Source: Rotaria sordida
Taxonomy: Eukaryota > Rotifera > Eurotatoria > Philodinida > Philodinidae
NCBI GenBank assembly: GCA_905250125.1
Contig: CAJNOL010000140.1
Span: 62,001 to 126,000, forward strand
Length of the DNA stretch: 64,000 bases
Direction of reading: 5' to 3'
A program made the translations under genes and the position numbers. Of this stretch, positions 60,482 to 64,000 are shown piece by piece (the stretch's first letter is position 1; each line of letters opens with the position of its first letter). Under the pieces are notes generated by a model. That model saw nothing but the letters and a program-made list of their open reading frames with translations. It did no database searches and was not told the DNA's origin.

Positions 60482-63400
60482 TCAAACCTCTTGAATATAT
60501 GATGGTGTTCGCAATGGAGGAATAGATATAGGTCGATCAGGTAAAATAGTTGTTGATAATACTTCTGTACAAGCTGGTGTTGATGAAGGACGATTTTTAT
60601 TTGATGATGAAAATGAATCTATTTTATTCATATGACGAGAAGATCTATTGTATGATGATGATAAAATAGATGTACCTGATGATTTTCCATAAAAATCACG
60701 TTTTTTACGTGGAGATTGTATTATCATTTCTTGACTAAGAATAATCAAAAACATATTTTTTTGTTTTTTGATAAATATTTAAATAAACAAACCTAATATC
60801 ATCAGATTTCTTTGATGATGATGATGATGATAAAGAAGTATTGGTTAATGTTTGAATATTTGATTGTTCTAAAATTTCATCTTGTTTTATTTGATGTTCA
60901 ACTTTTGATACAACTGAATGAACTTGTACTGGTTCAATTTGTTTAGTTGATAGAAGATTATTAGATATATTTGAAGATGATGATAATAATGATGATTGAA
61001 ATAAAGATTCTTGTTGTAAATCATTATGTTTATCAGTAATTTTAATAATTTTTATTGGTGAAACAATTGTATGACTATCAGAATTTGGATTTGAAATTTT
61101 TTTTGCACGTTTTTGAATAATAAAATCAGTTTTTCGTTCAGATTTAATAACATTATATAATGGTGAAGTATCTAAAATGAAAATAAAGAAAATTCAAAAA
61201 AAAAAAAAAAAATTTTTTTTTTGTTGGTTGATACTTTGATTAGATTTTGAATTTAAATCAAAATCATTATCAACAGATGTATTTGGACTAATTGGTAAAT
61301 AAGATGATTGATTTGTTTTTGTTAATGATTTATTTAAATAATCAATATGATTAAATTGTTGTTTAGTTTCTTGTTGTTGTTGTGTTTGTTTACTCATATT
61401 AACTAATAATGTTGAATAAATATTATCATTTAATAATTGTTCTGTTGTTGTTATTTGTTGTTGTCCATTTGTTGTTAAAATATTATTTAAAATACAATTT
61501 ATTTTATCATTTTCATAATTATATTCAACTATTTCTTTTTCAAGTGTTGCAACTTTTGAACGTAATTCTTTATGTTTATTTGATATATCATTTGCATATG
61601 TTATTAATTGTACAGGTCGTTCTAATTGTTCAATACCTAATTCATTTGTACGTAATTTAAGTAAATTAATTGCATCTTCTAATAATATTTTAATATTATT
61701 TTCTAAACAATTAACTTTTAATTTTAATGTTTTATTTAATTCTATTTCATTATTTAATTGTTTTTTTAAATGTTGACGATAAATATCAGATTTCATATAT
61801 TGAAAATAAGTTATAAGACGTTGACGAAATTGTTCTAAATATAAATTAATTGTATTTAATAATTGTTGATCATTTCGTTCTAATAAACAATCATGAAAAT
61901 GATTTAAATGTATATTATCATTTAATAAATTTGTCATATTTTGATAATTAAATTGTTGATTTTTAATTTGAAAATTTTGATTTAAATGAATAAATTTTTC
62001 TGATGCTGTATGTAATTCATTTAATGTTATTTGATAATCTTTATATGATGAACGATGATGTTTTGAATTAAATATTTCATCATTTGAATCATCAGAATCA
62101 ATATCTAATTCATTATCTGATTGATGTTTTATATGAATTTTACGACCACGTGCACTAATTATTGTTGAATGATTTGATGTTGATGATGTTGATATAGAAG
62201 ATTTTATTTTACGTTTACGTTTAGAATGATCTTTTAAATGATGATGATGAGTTGATGGTGGTTGATTTTCATCAATTTTTATTGTTGTTTTAATTTGTTG
62301 ATTCTTTTTAAGAATTGTTGAAGATGGAATAGATGAATTATTTGATGATGATAATGATTGTTCATCATCATTCTGTTTTGAATTACTAAAGAAAAAATTT
62401 TTATATTATAATGAACAATAATTCCGATCAAAGAACTCGGGAATATGAGAGAAACTTTGAAACAAAGAAGTCCGATTAGCCGCGACTATGTTCAGTTTCG
62501 AATAGGGATACAACATATTAATTAAGATTCTTGCCTTGTTTCTTTATAATCTACTTATTTGTTGTATGAATAATTAATTAGATGAGATAAAGCAGATTAT
62601 GAGAACATCGACAATATGAGATAGAAATGTTTTATTGAAAGTTTATAAAATTGTCTGTAGGAAGGATTGAATTTTCTATAAAACACTCACAGGTGACCTC
62701 CTCCAACGGTTACCTTTTTGCCAGTAGGTAGATGCCGGATCCGATGAGCTAGTCATCGAATACAAAAATTCCATTGAGAATATCAAAGTACGGTTCGAAA
62801 ATTTTTGAACTCGATAGATCAGCATGTACCGGTGTCGGTTCTATCTCTAGAACGCATCATCTAAGAATGTATCCATCTCAGTACATAACAAATCGAAATG
62901 ATTTCAACTTATTAATCTAAGGAACTATTCTCTTCTGTACTCAAATACAAATAATTATATATAAATTACAACAAAACATATAATATACTTACTTTATTTT
63001 TGATCCTTTCGTATGAATTTGATGCATTTTTTCATAGTAATGTGCTAATTTACTATGATCAATAATATGAAGATAATATTGAACACATTTATCTGACCAA
63101 CTAACTTTTCCAAGAAATTCTTCTGGTTTTCTTCAAAAATATATCAAAATAAATTTCTAAAAATAATAATTTCATTTTTACTTACGTAACATACATAACA
63201 GCACCTAAATCATTTTTTGTTCTATCATTAAGTCGAAATGTTTCAGAACAAAATTCTCTTGATGAAACAATTTTTGCTCCATCTAATAACAATAATAAAA
63301 AAAAAATTTCTTAATCTTTTCCTTTTTTACCTTTCATATTCATAAATTTAACTTTTAATTCATGATTAACTGTTGAACCAAATACATAATTATTAGCAAA

Positions 63401-64000
63401 AATAACATCAGCTTCTTTAATTCTTTCATCAATTTTTGTATGTGTTAAAAAATCTCCATGTTCTAATTGAAATTCTGAATAACGTTTACCATACCAACGC
63501 ATCCAAAAACGAAATTCATCAGCCATAGCACATGCATATGTTGCTGGAGTTTCTTCATGTTCAATACCATAAACATGTTTACAATTAGATAATGCAGCAA
63601 TATGTAAAACAACATTTCCAACACCAGAACCAAGATCAATAAATGTTTGATCTTCAGTTAAATTAATTATTTTAAGAATTGAATCAATTAAATCTGGTGA
63701 TGTTTCACCATAAACCTTGAATAAAATAAAAGTTATATTAAAAAAAAAAAGAAATTATTCGTATTTTTACTGATGGTGAAAATGGTTCATAATCACGTAA
63801 TTTATCTGGATCAGTTACAGCTCGACTATAAACTTGAGCAAGAATATGACGAAATAATTTAGCTGTTGGCCGTTGTTGAAGACGTGCTGAAAATGATTCT
63901 GTACCACGATTTAATTTAACATGTGTATCAATTATTTTATTAAATTTATCACATAATTCTTTCATTTTACTATATGAATGTATATCACAATTATCAAGAC
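60482..64000 (-). CDS. DOT1L: DOT1-like histone H3K79 methyltransferase, 5' partial
   Basis: Visible exons 64000-63771, 63715-63331, 63282-63186, 63130-62993, 62385-61235, 61171-60793 and 60734-60482 give about 876 residues; the N-terminus is beyond the window. The DOT1 core reads VTDPDKLRDYEPFSPS-VYGE, then DLGSGVGNVVL (SAM-binding motif I), CKHVYGIE, DEFRFWMRWYGK, ANNYVFG (the NN-FG catalytic-loop motif), KIVSSREF and WSDKCVQYYLHIIDHS, matching human DOT1L in order. The enzyme is nuclear and methylates H3 lysine 79 in transcribed chromatin. The long C-terminal part has basic KRKRK clusters and a coiled-coil-rich stretch (about 61300-61950), where human DOT1L binds AF9/AF10-type partners. 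Exon 5 must end at a GTATCA donor (61234) to stay in frame with the next exon. Intron 4 (62992-62386) is 607 bp and carries CCGA/TCGG-rich repeat-like sequence. Confidence 0.9.

Noticed and set aside
1-64000. Bacterial contamination, CRISPR arrays, rRNA genes, retrovirus-like or Polinton-like elements
   Set aside because: Intron-bearing genes are distributed throughout. No CRISPR-type array of regularly spaced repeats, no rRNA-like block, and no reverse transcriptase, integrase or capsid-like frame was recognised.

Overview
The window is AT-rich animal DNA. Its genes have canonical GT-AG introns, mostly 45-120 bp, and most coding sequence lies in short exons that had to be joined by reading phase. 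The gene set is metazoan: a class A GPCR, TRMT10C, selenoprotein K, a PDIA5-like protein, TDRD5-like proteins, an ELAV-like protein, RUSF1, ribophorin II and DOT1L. A miR-2 family microRNA pair points to a protostome. Bacterial-looking genes (GH63-type glucosidase, M23 peptidase), a trans-splice-like acceptor directly on a start codon and TGTGGG-like tracts suggest a bdelloid rotifer. That placement is inference.

Layout: 1-1664 (+) 3' part of a GPCR. 3115-7543 (-) TRMT10C, interrupted by a 2.96 kb intron holding a 685 bp near-perfect palindrome. 7544-11102 non-coding, with two miR-2-type hairpins on the minus strand. 11103-12032 (-) selenoprotein K with an in-frame UGA. 12275-18226 (-) PDIA5-like protein with four thioredoxin active sites. 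18507-24627 and 26822-34102 (+) two tandem TDRD5-like LOTUS-Tudor genes. 34103-38020 gene-poor. 38021-40437 (+) zinc-finger/propeller protein with a coding minisatellite. 41606-45108 (-) GH63-type glucosidase. 45109-49188 gene-poor, with fold-back and GT-rich repeats. 49189-51604 (-) ELAV-like RNA-binding protein. 52282-53048 (+) M23 metallopeptidase, followed after 103 bp by 53152-55797 (+) RUSF1. 56290-58803 (-) ribophorin II. 60482-64000 (-) DOT1L, whose 5' end lies beyond the window.

Functional links: three genes act in the ER (SELENOK, PDIA5-like, RPN2). SELENOK and the PDIA5-like gene are adjacent on the same strand. The two TDRD5-like genes would act in germline piRNA granules. The PDIA5-like gene and the first TDRD5-like gene are divergent across only 280 bp, so they may share a promoter.

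Introns fall into two classes: many tiny ones, and a minority of 0.3-3 kb, in most of which I could recognise fold-back, SINE-like or dispersed repeats. I recognised no retrovirus-like or Polinton-like element. All gene models were built by eye from splice signals and phase; none was checked against transcripts or a database.
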